A stretch of DNA of 64,000 nt, taken from positions 1 through 64,000 of the forward strand of contig NZ_WMIC01000009.1 in NCBI RefSeq assembly GCF_009711135.1. Direction: 5' to 3'. The notes under the pieces were generated by a model that was not told the DNA's origin, ran no database searches, and worked only from the letters and a program-made list of their open reading frames with translations. Each line of letters begins with the position of its first letter. Position 1 is the stretch's first letter. A program made the translations under genes and the position numbers. This document shows, in pieces, positions 1 to 9,196 of this stretch. The DNA comes from Flavobacterium sp. LC2016-01. GTDB lineage: Bacteria > Bacteroidota > Bacteroidia > Flavobacteriales > Flavobacteriaceae.

Positions 1-63
1 AGTAGTTAAGCCCGCCTGCGCAGATGGTACTGCAGTTATGTGGGAGAGTATGTCGTCGCCTTT
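1..63 (+). rRNA. rrf: 5S ribosomal RNA, 3' part
   Basis: The first ~63 bases match the 3' half of a bacterial 5S rRNA: the GCCCGCCTGCGCAGATGGTA and GGGAGAGTATGTCGTCGCC blocks are typical of the Flavobacteriaceae molecule. The 5' half lies outside the window, so this is the end of an rRNA operon. The exact 3' end is estimated. Confidence 0.85.
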
Positions 64-68
64 CTTTT

Positions 69-102
69 GAAAACCCTATTCTTTATTGAATAGGGTTTTT
101 TA
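69..102 (+). terminator. rRNA operon terminator
   Basis: A hairpin with arms AAACCCTATT and AATAGGGTTT around a short loop is followed by a T-run. It directly follows the 5S rRNA and looks like the rho-independent end of the rRNA operon. Confidence 0.8.
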
Positions 103-137
103 TTCTCACTTTGTTCATTTGTATAAAATGAATAAAT

Positions 138-210
138 GGTACCTTAGCTCAGATGGTAGAGCAATGGACTGAAAATCCATGTGTCCCTGGTTCGATCCCT
201 GGAGGTACCA
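138..210 (+). tRNA. tRNA-Phe (GAA)
   Basis: Seven-base acceptor arms GGTACCT and AGGTACC pair at the ends. The anticodon stem ATGGA/TCCAT encloses the loop CTGAAAA, which gives anticodon GAA. The T-loop TTCGATC is standard, and the discriminator base is A. CCA is not fully encoded. It sits just after the rRNA terminator and 6 bases before tRNA-Leu. Confidence 0.95.
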
Positions 211-216
211 CATAAT

Positions 217-302
217 GCTCGGATGGTGAAATTGGTAGACACGCTGGACTTAAAATCCAGTGAACAGCAATGTTCGTGCGGGTTCAAGTCCCGCTCTGAG
301 TA
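217..302 (+). tRNA. tRNA-Leu (TAA)
   Basis: An 86-base class II tRNA with a long variable arm. The anticodon loop CTTAAAA gives anticodon TAA and the T-arm is GCGGG-TTCAAGT-CCCGC. Acceptor arms GCTCGGA and TCTGAGT pair with two G-U pairs, one of them at position 1-72. It is probably co-transcribed with tRNA-Phe. Confidence 0.93.
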
Positions 303-304
303 CT

Positions 305-342
305 AAAACTTCAATTGGCTTCGCTAATTGAAGTTTTTTTTT
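305..342 (+). terminator. tRNA operon terminator
   Basis: Hairpin AACTTCAATT / AATTGAAGTT followed by a run of T residues, directly downstream of tRNA-Leu. Confidence 0.85.
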
Positions 343-454
343 GCATTAAGGTTTCCTTTAGATTTTTCATATACTTTAATTTAAATGGGTTTATCTAGCG
401 TTTATGTTATCATCTTGAAAATAATGATAAATTTGTTTCCTTAGAAATCAAATT

Positions 455-1018
455 ATGAACGAGCTGATTAGGGTTATTAAAAGTTTTCAAAAGTTAGATT
501 CTGAGACTGAAGATGCCATTCGGAGATTTTTTGTTGAAGAAAAATTTGCGAAGAACGAATTTATTATTGAAGAACATAAAATTTGCGATAAAATTTATTT
601 TATCAATTCTGGTGCTGTTCGAAGATTTTGCTTTGAGAATGATGAAGAAGTTACTAAGTGGATTTATACCGATAATCAATTTATAACTTCAATGAGCAGC
701 TTTTTTGAACAAAAACCTTCCTTTGAAATTTTTCAGACTTGTGAGGATACAGTTGTTTATTCGTTATCATATTCTGATGAACTGCTTTTACTGGAATATC
801 CATTATTTTTAAAATTTCATCTAAAACAACTTCGACATTATCTTTCTAAAATAAATGAATTTCATCATTTATTTCGTGTAATGACGGCTGAGAAAAAATA
901 TCTATTTCTATTAGAATCGTTTCCTCAAATTATTCAAAAAGCTAAGCTGAAACATATTGCTTCACTAATTGGCGTAAGCCAGGAAACTTTAAGCCGAATT
1001 CGCGCTTCAATTATTTGA
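455..1018 (+). CDS. Crp/Fnr-family transcriptional regulator
   Basis: A 187-residue protein with the layout of Bacteroidota Crp/Fnr proteins. It has an N-terminal cyclic-nucleotide-binding-like beta-roll (about residues 15-120, with the usual FINSGAVRRF strand), a dimer helix, and a C-terminal helix-turn-helix whose recognition part reads IGVSQETLSRIR. Lengths near 190 residues are usual for this family. The residues that contact cAMP in E. coli Crp are not obvious, so the ligand is unknown. The ATG at 455 is the first in frame, and a TAnnTTTG-like -7 element (TAAATTTG, 428-435) lies close upstream. The lpxA-like gene follows 43 bases downstream, so the two may be co-transcribed. Confidence 0.85.
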   Translation: MNELIRVIKSFQKLDSETEDAIRRFFVEEKFAKNEFIIEEHKICDKIYFINSGAVRRFCFENDEEVTKWIYTDNQFITSMSSFFEQKPSFEIFQTCEDTVVYSLSYSDELLLLEYPLFLKFHLKQLRHYLSKINEFHHLFRVMTAEKKYLFLLESFPQIIQKAKLKHIASLIGVSQETLSRIRASII

Positions 1019-1061
1019 TATTAGGTCAAAAATTAAATTTATCTTTTTTTCAATATTTGCC

Positions 1062-1853
1062 GTGTTATTAAATGAAGTAATATTGAAAAATACTGTAATA
1101 GAAAAAGGTGCAATTATAGGAAAGAATGTCCATTTTGGAAATTTTTCTACAATTGAAAATGATGTAATCATAGGAGATAATTCATGGTTGGGTAATAACG
1201 TTACAATTTTAAGCGGTTCGAGAATTGGTAATAACTGTCAAATTCATTCTGGAGCTGTAATTGGCGGTATTCCTCAGGATTTAAAGTTTGACAATGAATA
1301 TACTTTGCTTGAAATTGGCGATAACAATATTATTCGTGAAAATGTTACTATAAATCGGGGTACTATATCAAAGGGAAGAACCAGTATAGGAAATTCAAAT
1401 TTGATTATGGCAAACGCTCATATTGGCCATGATTGTATTATTGGCAGCAATTGCATAATTGGATTTAGTGTTGGTATGGCCGGAGAAGTCATCACGGGTG
1501 ACTGGGTTAATATCAGCGGATTGACTGCTGTCCATCAATTTTCTTCTATTGGCAGTCATTCTATGGTGAGTGGCTTGAGCAGAATTGTTAAAGATATTCC
1601 ACCTTATATCACTGTCGCGCACGAACCTTTGAGGTATGTTGGGTTAAATAGTATTGGACTCCGTAGAAGGGGTTTTTCTTCCGCAAAAATTGAGGAGATT
1701 AAAGCAATTTACAGAATCATTTTTCAGGAAAAAAGAAATACTCATTCAGCTTTGGAATTTATTGAGCAAAATTTTGAGCCTACTTTTGAGCGTAATGAAA
1801 TTTTGCATTTTATTAGAATGTCAAAACGTGGAATTGTCAAAGGGGTTGAATAA
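1062..1853 (+). CDS. LpxA-like UDP-GlcNAc acyltransferase, divergent paralog
   Basis: A 263-residue left-handed beta-helix protein with hexapeptide repeats through residue ~180 and a C-terminal helical part, the length and layout of LpxA, the first acyltransferase of lipid A synthesis. LpxA signatures are GGIPQDLKF, the NRGT strand, NAHIGHDC (His123 matches catalytic His125 of E. coli), AVHQF (His158) and GLRRRGF. The residue matching E. coli His144 (in LAGHV) is Glu142 here (MAGEV), which is unusual. Flavobacteria normally carry their main lpxA beside lpxD, lpxC/fabZ and efp, so this isolated copy is probably a second paralog with altered acyl or sugar specificity. The start is GTG at 1062; no ATG in frame fits. 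Confidence 0.75.
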   Translation: MLLNEVILKNTVIEKGAIIGKNVHFGNFSTIENDVIIGDNSWLGNNVTILSGSRIGNNCQIHSGAVIGGIPQDLKFDNEYTLLEIGDNNIIRENVTINRGTISKGRTSIGNSNLIMANAHIGHDCIIGSNCIIGFSVGMAGEVITGDWVNISGLTAVHQFSSIGSHSMVSGLSRIVKDIPPYITVAHEPLRYVGLNSIGLRRRGFSSAKIEEIKAIYRIIFQEKRNTHSALEFIEQNFEPTFERNEILHFIRMSKRGIVKGVE

Positions 1854-1859
1854 ATAATT

Positions 1860-1902
1860 TAAACAAGACTTCAATAGATTATATTAAAGTCTTGTTTTTT
1901 GA
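1860..1902 (+). terminator. Terminator after the lpxA-like gene
   Basis: Hairpin ACAAGACTT / AAGTCTTGT followed by a T-run, placed between the lpxA-like gene and the convergent permease gene. Confidence 0.75.
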
Positions 1903-1939
1903 ATTATAATTTATAATTAAAGTAAAAGGAAAACTATTT

Positions 1940-4363
1940 CTATTCGTACTTCAAATATTTTAAAATATCCGTTTTTGTTGCTGTATATGCTCTTGACAGT
2001 ACAATTATTAAGGTCAGTAGTAATAAGGTGACAAAACCTATAATAAAGGGAAATAACGTTATGTCTATTCTAAAAGCAAAATTTTCAAGCCATTTGGTTA
2101 GTAAATAATAAACAGGAAATAATGCAATTAAAAATCCGATGATGCAATATAGAATGTATTGTTTTGATAATTCTTTTATTAAAACGCTAGTTTCTGCACC
2201 AAGGGTTTTCCTGATTGCGATCTCTTTCATTCGTCTTTGTATTGAATAAGAAGCCAAAGAAAATAATCCGAAAAGGGCAATTAGAATCACAATGACATTT
2301 AGCAATGAAAAAAGATTTTTTTGTTTTATGTATGCCTCGTATGTTCTCGCATATTGCTTATCAACAAAATCGTATTTAAAAGGATATTCTTTGTCAACAT
2401 TTGCTGTCCAGAATTTCTTGATGTTTGCAATTGTATTTTCAATGTTTTGCGATTTTAGTTTTACATAAACGACATTCATATTTTCAGCCATACGCAAGGT
2501 TTCTATATGATAAAAAGTCATTGGAGGAACTTTGACTTCAGGGCTTAATAAATTGAAATCTTTTACAACTCCAATAATTTTTAAGTTTTGATTTCTAATT
2601 AAAATTTCTTCTCCAATCGGGTTTTTCATGTTCATCAACTTTGCAGCGGTTTCATTTATCATGATTGAATTTATAGTATCAGAAGCAAGTTTTCTATCAA
2701 GTCCTCTGCCTTGTGCCATCTTGATTTTTAACATTTCAAGCATGCCAAAATCTATCCCAATATGTTTTGCTTTAAAAAGCACATCGTGATATAAAAGTGG
2801 CGCTAACGAATTGTCTGCACCATCAAAAGATACAAGTCCGGTCGAAACGTTTTCAACTCCGTTAATTTTGCCCAACTCTTGTTTTATTGTACCGTATTTA
2901 TTGAAAATATTTTTATCAATGTTTTCTCCTTCGTAATCTGAAGGCAGAAGATTTAAGTCTATTGCAATCAACTGATTTCCTTTAAAGCCTAGATCTTTAT
3001 CGTTTAAGTATTTTACTTGCTGATAGACAATACTTGAACCAATAATAAAAAATGTTGCAATAGCAAATTGAAAAATCAGCATTCCGTTTCGCAGCCAAAC
3101 GCCATTTTTACTTCTTCCGAAATTGCCTTTTAAAACTTTTAAAGTTTCAAAATTCGAAACATAAACTGCGGGAAATATCCCTGCTGCAAAAATAGTAATG
3201 ACAAAAATTAGAATGAGCTGTAAATAAAATTGGCTTCCAATAATCATTAAATTCTTATTTAAAAAATTATTGTAATAAGGCAAAGTCGATTCTACAATTA
3301 CTAAAGCCAACAAAATTGAAAACAAACTAATCAAAGTTGTTTCAAAAATAAATTGGAATACAATATTGCTTTTTGATGCGCCAATAATCTTCCGAATTCC
3401 GACTTCTTTAGCACGTTTTATTGCATTGGCTGTAGCCAAATTTATATAATTGACGATCGACAAAATGAGAATTAAAATTGACAGTCCTGCCATAATCAGC
3501 AAAAACTGATAATTGCCTCGGCCTTCAGGGTAGCCATCTGTGATGGACTGTAATCTTGCTTTTGAAAGAGGTTCCAAGAAAACTGTAAAATGTCCCACTT
3601 TTTTTGTCATTTCTTCGGGAGTAAAACCAGCTTGTTTTGCTTCTCTCACAATTACATCATCATAATATGCTTTTTCGAGCATTTTACGAGTTTGTTCTAC
3701 TTTTGATGGGTCTTTTACTTTTAAAAGTATTTTTAAAGCAAACAAGCTTCGGCTTTGAGCTGGATCAGCAAGGTCTTTCATTCGATTTACTACAACATTT
3801 GGAGCAATCGAAGAATTACCAGGAATTTGATACACTGCGCGAACTACAAATAAATTATCAAGACAATTAATTTGCTTGCCAATTGGGTTTTCATTCCCAA
3901 AAACGCGCTTTGCAAGATCTTCAGAAATGGCAATACTTGTTCCGTCTTTTATTGCACCGCCAACATTTCCCTGAATAATTTTAAATGGAAATAGCGAAAA
4001 GAAATCACTTTCAACATTGATTATTTTATCAACGAATTCTTTCTTTCCCTTATAAATTATTTTACTCTTTTGATACCAGCTATCCGCAAAAACAATGTTT
4101 TCGATATTGGCATCTTTTTCTAAATGCGCTTTTAATAAAACGGTATTATTAGTGCCAACAGGCGTATCAGTCAGCTGAACTAAAACCTGATAAACATGGT
4201 CTTTTTCAGGATTCCATGCATTGTAGCTTTGTTCGTCGTTCCAATAAAGTAATGCAAAGATTAATCCTGCGATTCCTATTGATAATCCGAGAATATTTAG
4301 CGCAGTAAAAAGTTTACTGTTCTTTATTTGATAAAGGAAAATATTAATCCAGTTTTTAAGCAT
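1940..4363 (-). CDS. ABC transporter permease, FtsX/MacB type (paralog 4)
   Basis: An 807-residue permease with two FtsX-type halves: one helix near residues 18-40, an extracytoplasmic MacB-like domain (~45-280), three helices (~288-308, 338-355, 376-399), a fifth helix (~425-446), a second outer domain (~450-680) and three final helices (~685-788). FtsX motifs include the ANAIKRAKEVGIRKIIGAS and RRMKEIAIRKTLGA loops that contact the ATPase. It is the last of four paralogs with near-identical ends (MLKNWINIF start, KYLKYE finish) and is 1 bp from the previous one. The partner ATPase is encoded at 11625-12335. Family members move lipoproteins, peptides or drugs, or drive cell-wall enzymes mechanically; the substrate here is unknown. 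Confidence 0.9.
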   Translation of the reverse strand: MLKNWINIFLYQIKNSKLFTALNILGLSIGIAGLIFALLYWNDEQSYNAWNPEKDHVYQVLVQLTDTPVGTNNTVLLKAHLEKDANIENIVFADSWYQKSKIIYKGKKEFVDKIINVESDFFSLFPFKIIQGNVGGAIKDGTSIAISEDLAKRVFGNENPIGKQINCLDNLFVVRAVYQIPGNSSIAPNVVVNRMKDLADPAQSRSLFALKILLKVKDPSKVEQTRKMLEKAYYDDVIVREAKQAGFTPEEMTKKVGHFTVFLEPLSKARLQSITDGYPEGRGNYQFLLIMAGLSILILILSIVNYINLATANAIKRAKEVGIRKIIGASKSNIVFQFIFETTLISLFSILLALVIVESTLPYYNNFLNKNLMIIGSQFYLQLILIFVITIFAAGIFPAVYVSNFETLKVLKGNFGRSKNGVWLRNGMLIFQFAIATFFIIGSSIVYQQVKYLNDKDLGFKGNQLIAIDLNLLPSDYEGENIDKNIFNKYGTIKQELGKINGVENVSTGLVSFDGADNSLAPLLYHDVLFKAKHIGIDFGMLEMLKIKMAQGRGLDRKLASDTINSIMINETAAKLMNMKNPIGEEILIRNQNLKIIGVVKDFNLLSPEVKVPPMTFYHIETLRMAENMNVVYVKLKSQNIENTIANIKKFWTANVDKEYPFKYDFVDKQYARTYEAYIKQKNLFSLLNVIVILIALFGLFSLASYSIQRRMKEIAIRKTLGAETSVLIKELSKQYILYCIIGFLIALFPVYYLLTKWLENFAFRIDITLFPFIIGFVTLLLLTLIIVLSRAYTATKTDILKYLKYE

Positions 4364-4364
4364 C

Positions 4365-6782
4365 TTATTCGTATTTTAAATATCGTAAAACATCAACTTT
4401 TGTTACTTGGTATGCTTTTGTTAAAACTATAATAAGTGTCAGGATTAATAAAGACACAAAGGCAATTGCGAATGGCAAAATTGTTATATCAATTCGGAAA
4501 ACGAAATTGGTAAGCCATTTTTGCAATAATAAATAAGCAGGAATAATTCCGATTAGGAAACCAATTACGCAGTAAACGACATATTGCTTAGTGAGTTCTT
4601 TTAATAATGCATTTGTTTCTGCACCGAGCGTTTTTCTGATTGCAATTTCTTTTAATCTTCTTTGAATGGAATAAGATGCCAATGCAAACAAGCCAAACAA
4701 AGCAATAAGAATTACTACAATATTCAGCAACGAAAACAAATTCTTTTGCTTTACATAAGATTCATATGTTCGGGCGTATTCCTTATCTACAAAATCATAT
4801 TTAAAGGGATATTCCGTATCCACTTTCGACCATAATTTTTCAATATCATCAATTGTCTTTCCAGAATCATCAAGTTTTAATTTTATAAAAACTTTATTTA
4901 TGTTATGAGCCATTCCAAAGGTTTTTAAATGATAGAATGAAATGGGTGGCACTTTCAATTCTGGACTTAATAAATTAAAATCCTTAACAATACCAATGAT
5001 TTTTAATTTTTGATTTCGTATTACTAATTCTGCTCCAATCGGATTTTTTATATTCATCAACTTTAAAGCACTTTCGTTTATAATCACTGAATTGATAGTA
5101 TCTGAAGCTAGTTTTCTGTCAAAATTTCTTCCTTTTGCAATTTTGATATTCAACATTTCAAACATGCCATAATCTAATGCGATTGTTCTTTCTTTAAAAA
5201 GCTCATTTTTATAAAGCACAGGACTAATAAAATTGTCAGAACCATCAAAAGAAATAAGACCTGTCGAAATTTCTTCAACGCCTTTAATTTTACTTAATTG
5301 ATCTTTTATAACACTGTATTTGCTGTAGATATTTTTTTCTGTATTTTCTCCTTCATATTCTGAAGAGGGAAAGTTTAATGCTACAGAAATTACCTGATTT
5401 CCTTTAAAACCAAGATCTTTGTTTTGTAAATATTGAATTTGTTCATAAACAATATAAGATCCGATTATAAAAAAAGCTGCAATTGCAAATTGAAAAATGA
5501 GCATCACGTTGCGTAGCCAGATTCCGTTTTTACTTCTTCCAAAATTTCCTTTCAAAACTTTCAAAGTTTCAAAATTGGCTACATAAATCGCAGGAAATAG
5601 TCCAGCAGTAAATACGGTAATTATAAAAATTAAAAGCAATTGCCAATAAAATTGATTTCCAAGAAGTATAAGATCTTTATTTAAGAAATTATTGTAATAA
5701 GGCAAAGTCATTTCTACGATTACTAATGCCAGTAAAATTGAAAAAGAAGTTGTTAAAATAGTTTCAAAAATAAATTGACAGATAATATTTCTCTTAGAAG
5801 CTCCAGTAATTTTGCGTACCCCAACTTCCTTCGCTCGTTTTACTGCATTTGCGGTAGCGAGATTGATGTAATTAATAATTGATAAAATGAGAATCAAAAT
5901 TGATAAACCCATCATAATTATTAAAAATTGATAATTGCCTCTGCCTTCAGGATAACCATCTGTTATAGAATGTAATCTGGCTTGCGAAAGGGGTTCTATT
6001 ACGACATTAAAATACCCTACTTTCTTTCCCATGTCCTCAAACGTAAAGCCTTCTTCTTTTGCTAAACGTTTAATAAAATCATAGTTATAGATCCGTTCCA
6101 GTTTTTTCCTTGTATTTTCAACTTTTGATGGATCTTTAACTTTGAGCAATAATTTAAAAACAAACGGATTTATTATCGTGGAATTTACAAGTTTATCCAT
6201 TTTATTAATTATAACATTTGGAGTGATGGATGAGTTTCCCGGAACTCGATAAACTGCGCGAACAGAAAATAGCTGGTCGAAACATTTAATTTGTTTTCCA
6301 ATTGGGTTTTCGTTGCCGAACACTCTTTTTGCAATATTATCTGAAATTGCAATGCTAGAATCGTCTTTAATCGACGAAATCGCGTCTCCCTTTATGATTT
6401 CAAAAGGAAAAAAGGAAAAAAAGTTATGTTGTACATTAATGATTTTATCTACAAATTCCTTCTTCCCTTTGTAAATAATTTTATTTTTTTGATACCAATC
6501 ATCCCCATACATTATGGTTTCAATATTTGGATCTGCATCTAGGGCTGGTTTTAAAAATAAGGCACAATTTGACCAAGACGTCATATCTTTCAATTGCACT
6601 AAAACCTGATAGACATTATCTTTTTGAGGGTTCCAGGAATCATAACTTTTTTCGTCATTCCAGTATAGAAGCGCAAAAATTAAACCTGAAATCCCAATTG
6701 ATAATCCTAAAACGTTAAGTGCAGTAAATAATTTGTTATTCTTGAGTTGGTAGATAAATATATTGATCCAGTTTTTTAGCAT
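4365..6782 (-). CDS. ABC transporter permease, FtsX/MacB type (paralog 3)
   Basis: An 805-residue protein with the same eight-helix, two-outer-domain plan as its neighbours, and the closest match to the 1940-4363 paralog: shared blocks include YYNNFLNKDL, FGRSKNG, VPPISFYHL and KYPFKYDFVDK-like segments. The outer domains differ more than the membrane helices and coupling loops. It is separated by 1 bp from the genes on both sides, which indicates a single transcript and probably translational coupling. Substrate unknown. Confidence 0.9.
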   Translation of the reverse strand: MLKNWINIFIYQLKNNKLFTALNVLGLSIGISGLIFALLYWNDEKSYDSWNPQKDNVYQVLVQLKDMTSWSNCALFLKPALDADPNIETIMYGDDWYQKNKIIYKGKKEFVDKIINVQHNFFSFFPFEIIKGDAISSIKDDSSIAISDNIAKRVFGNENPIGKQIKCFDQLFSVRAVYRVPGNSSITPNVIINKMDKLVNSTIINPFVFKLLLKVKDPSKVENTRKKLERIYNYDFIKRLAKEEGFTFEDMGKKVGYFNVVIEPLSQARLHSITDGYPEGRGNYQFLIIMMGLSILILILSIINYINLATANAVKRAKEVGVRKITGASKRNIICQFIFETILTTSFSILLALVIVEMTLPYYNNFLNKDLILLGNQFYWQLLLIFIITVFTAGLFPAIYVANFETLKVLKGNFGRSKNGIWLRNVMLIFQFAIAAFFIIGSYIVYEQIQYLQNKDLGFKGNQVISVALNFPSSEYEGENTEKNIYSKYSVIKDQLSKIKGVEEISTGLISFDGSDNFISPVLYKNELFKERTIALDYGMFEMLNIKIAKGRNFDRKLASDTINSVIINESALKLMNIKNPIGAELVIRNQKLKIIGIVKDFNLLSPELKVPPISFYHLKTFGMAHNINKVFIKLKLDDSGKTIDDIEKLWSKVDTEYPFKYDFVDKEYARTYESYVKQKNLFSLLNIVVILIALFGLFALASYSIQRRLKEIAIRKTLGAETNALLKELTKQYVVYCVIGFLIGIIPAYLLLQKWLTNFVFRIDITILPFAIAFVSLLILTLIIVLTKAYQVTKVDVLRYLKYE

Positions 6783-6783
6783 C

Positions 6784-9195
6784 TTATTCGTATTTTAAAT
6801 ATCGTAAAACTTCGACTTTTGTTACTTGGTATGCTTTTGCCAAAACAATTGTCAGTGTTAGAAATAACAAAGACGCAAAGGCAATTATAAATGGTAAAAC
6901 CGGAATGTCAATTCGGAACGCAAAATTTTCAAGCCACTTCTGCAGTAAAAGATAGGCCGGAATAATTCCGATTAAAAAACCAATCACACAAAAAATAACA
7001 TATTGTTTAGATAATTCTTTAAGTAATATATTGGTTTCTGCACCAAGTGTTTTTCGTATCGCGATTTCTCTTAATCTTCTTTCCATTGAAAAAGAAGCAA
7101 GAGCAAACAATCCGAAGACAGCAATAAGGATTACGATGATATTCAGTAAGGCGAATAAGTTTCTTTGGTTTTCATATTTTTTAAAGTTTCGGGCGTAATT
7201 TTTATCCACAAAATTATATTCGAAAGGATATTCAGAATCTACTTTTTGCGTCCAAAATTTATTAATACCAGCAATAGTTTCGGAGATGTTGTCCGGTTTG
7301 ACTTTTATGAAGATATGTCTGATGTCATCCTGAACGCCATTAATTTTTGTTACATAAAAGAAAACCATAGGTGAAATTTCGCTTTCAAGTCCGAAATAGT
7401 TGAAATTTTTAACCACGCCAACAACCTTCACTTTTTCCTCTCTCCATAAAATAATTTTATTTAAAACGTCTTTTTCTCCAATTAATTTGGCAGCTCGTTC
7501 ATTTAAAAGCACGGATGAAATGGTGTCTGAAGAAATTGCAGGATTTAATTTTCGTCCTTTCAATACTTTAATGTCCAAAATATCCAGCATATCTAAATCC
7601 ATTGCCATTTCCTGAATTATAAACGGTTTGTTGTTTTGGTAACTCGCACTTGACCATGAATTTTCCTGAGATCCCATTGCAAATAGTGCAGTCGAAACTG
7701 CTTCGACACCTTTTATTTTTGAAGCTTCTTGTTTGATGACTTTATATCTCTCAAATTGGCTTTTTCCTTTTTTAGGTTTATAGGTGATGTCTAAAACTTG
7801 TGTTCCTTTAAAACCTAAATCTTTTTCGGCCATAAAATTTACCTGTTTGTAAACGATGAAGGACCCAATGATAAAAAAAGCAGCGATAGCAAATTGTAAA
7901 ACCAGCATTCCGTTACGAAGCCAAATTCCTTTTTTACTTCGGGAAAAATTTCCTTTCAACACTTTTAATACTTCAAAATTCGAAACATAAATTGCCGGCA
8001 AAACTCCTGAAACCAGTATGACGATCAAAGTAATTAGTAATAATTGAATGTAAAACTGTGCGCCCACAAGAACCAAGTCTTTATTTAGAAAAGAATTATA
8101 ATATGGTAATAAAATTTCAACTAAAACCAAAGCCAGCAAGGCTGAAAAAATCGTGATTAATGCTGTTTCAAAAACAAATTGCATTATAATTTCTCCTTTT
8201 GTAGCGCCAGTAATTTTTCTTACTCCAATTTCTTTAGCTCTTTTTATAGCGTTTGCAGTTGCCAGATTGATATAATTTACAATCGAAAGCAGTAAAATCA
8301 ATAGAGACAAGCCCATTAAAATCTGCAGATATTGCAAATTTCCGTTTGGCTCAGAAAAAGGCTGACTTCCGTTATATAATTTGGCTTTCGGCAATGGCAG
8401 TAAACTTGTTTTTACAGGATCGCCATACTTTTTCAAAAATTCATCAATTGTTAGACCTTCCTGTTTTGCTTGCGCTTTAGTGCAATTTTCAAAGAAAAGT
8501 TGATCCATGTTTTTTATGATGGCACCCGTCGCATTTGGATTTTTAATTTTCAAAACCAAGCCGTAATGATAACTCCATTCGTCTTTTGTTTTTTTTAGGT
8601 CGTCATCGATAACTGTTGTAACAGCTTCGGGCATTACAGATGATTTTTCAGAAAGCTGATATACACCGCGAACAGTAAAAACCTGACCATCGTATCGGAC
8701 TAATTTACCCATCGGGTTTTCTGTGCCGAAAAGTCGTTCGGCAGTTTCTTCAGATAATGCAATACTGCTTCGATCTTGAATTGCCGTTTTGCCGTTTCCA
8801 TGAATAAATTTGTACGGAAAGAAAGAAAAGAAATTACTTTGTGCCGTAAAAATCTTATTCAGCACTTCTTTCTTGCCATTATATGAAATCACATCTTTGG
8901 CATATTCGGTATAAAAATAACAGTAGCTTTCTAAGTCGGAAGAAACTGCTTTTAGCATCGGTCCGGTTGTAGCCGCATTTGTTGTCCAGATATTATTTCC
9001 GCCAATGTCATTTAGAACCGAATAAATCTTATCTTTTTCCGGATTCCATTGGTCATACGAATGTTCGTCATTCCAAAAAAGAATCGCAAAAATCAACGTC
9101 GCCATTCCGATTGACAATCCTAAAATATTTAGAATCGAAAACAGTTTGTTGTTTTTGATGTGATAAAAAAATGTGTTGATCCAATTTCGTAGCAT
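6784..9195 (-). CDS. ABC transporter permease, FtsX/MacB type (paralog 2)
   Basis: An 803-residue paralog with the same architecture. Its first outer domain is the most different of the four (for example the segment around PLPKAKLYNGSQPFSEPNG in place of the SITDGYPEGRGN region of paralogs 3 and 4). The cytoplasmic coupling loops (AKEIGVRKITGATK and RRLREIAIRKTLGAE) are conserved, so it should use the same ATPase. The start MLRNWINTFFYH parallels the other paralogs and sits 1 bp after the stop of the preceding gene. Confidence 0.9.
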   Translation of the reverse strand: MLRNWINTFFYHIKNNKLFSILNILGLSIGMATLIFAILFWNDEHSYDQWNPEKDKIYSVLNDIGGNNIWTTNAATTGPMLKAVSSDLESYCYFYTEYAKDVISYNGKKEVLNKIFTAQSNFFSFFPYKFIHGNGKTAIQDRSSIALSEETAERLFGTENPMGKLVRYDGQVFTVRGVYQLSEKSSVMPEAVTTVIDDDLKKTKDEWSYHYGLVLKIKNPNATGAIIKNMDQLFFENCTKAQAKQEGLTIDEFLKKYGDPVKTSLLPLPKAKLYNGSQPFSEPNGNLQYLQILMGLSLLILLLSIVNYINLATANAIKRAKEIGVRKITGATKGEIIMQFVFETALITIFSALLALVLVEILLPYYNSFLNKDLVLVGAQFYIQLLLITLIVILVSGVLPAIYVSNFEVLKVLKGNFSRSKKGIWLRNGMLVLQFAIAAFFIIGSFIVYKQVNFMAEKDLGFKGTQVLDITYKPKKGKSQFERYKVIKQEASKIKGVEAVSTALFAMGSQENSWSSASYQNNKPFIIQEMAMDLDMLDILDIKVLKGRKLNPAISSDTISSVLLNERAAKLIGEKDVLNKIILWREEKVKVVGVVKNFNYFGLESEISPMVFFYVTKINGVQDDIRHIFIKVKPDNISETIAGINKFWTQKVDSEYPFEYNFVDKNYARNFKKYENQRNLFALLNIIVILIAVFGLFALASFSMERRLREIAIRKTLGAETNILLKELSKQYVIFCVIGFLIGIIPAYLLLQKWLENFAFRIDIPVLPFIIAFASLLFLTLTIVLAKAYQVTKVEVLRYLKYE

Positions 9196-9196
9196 C

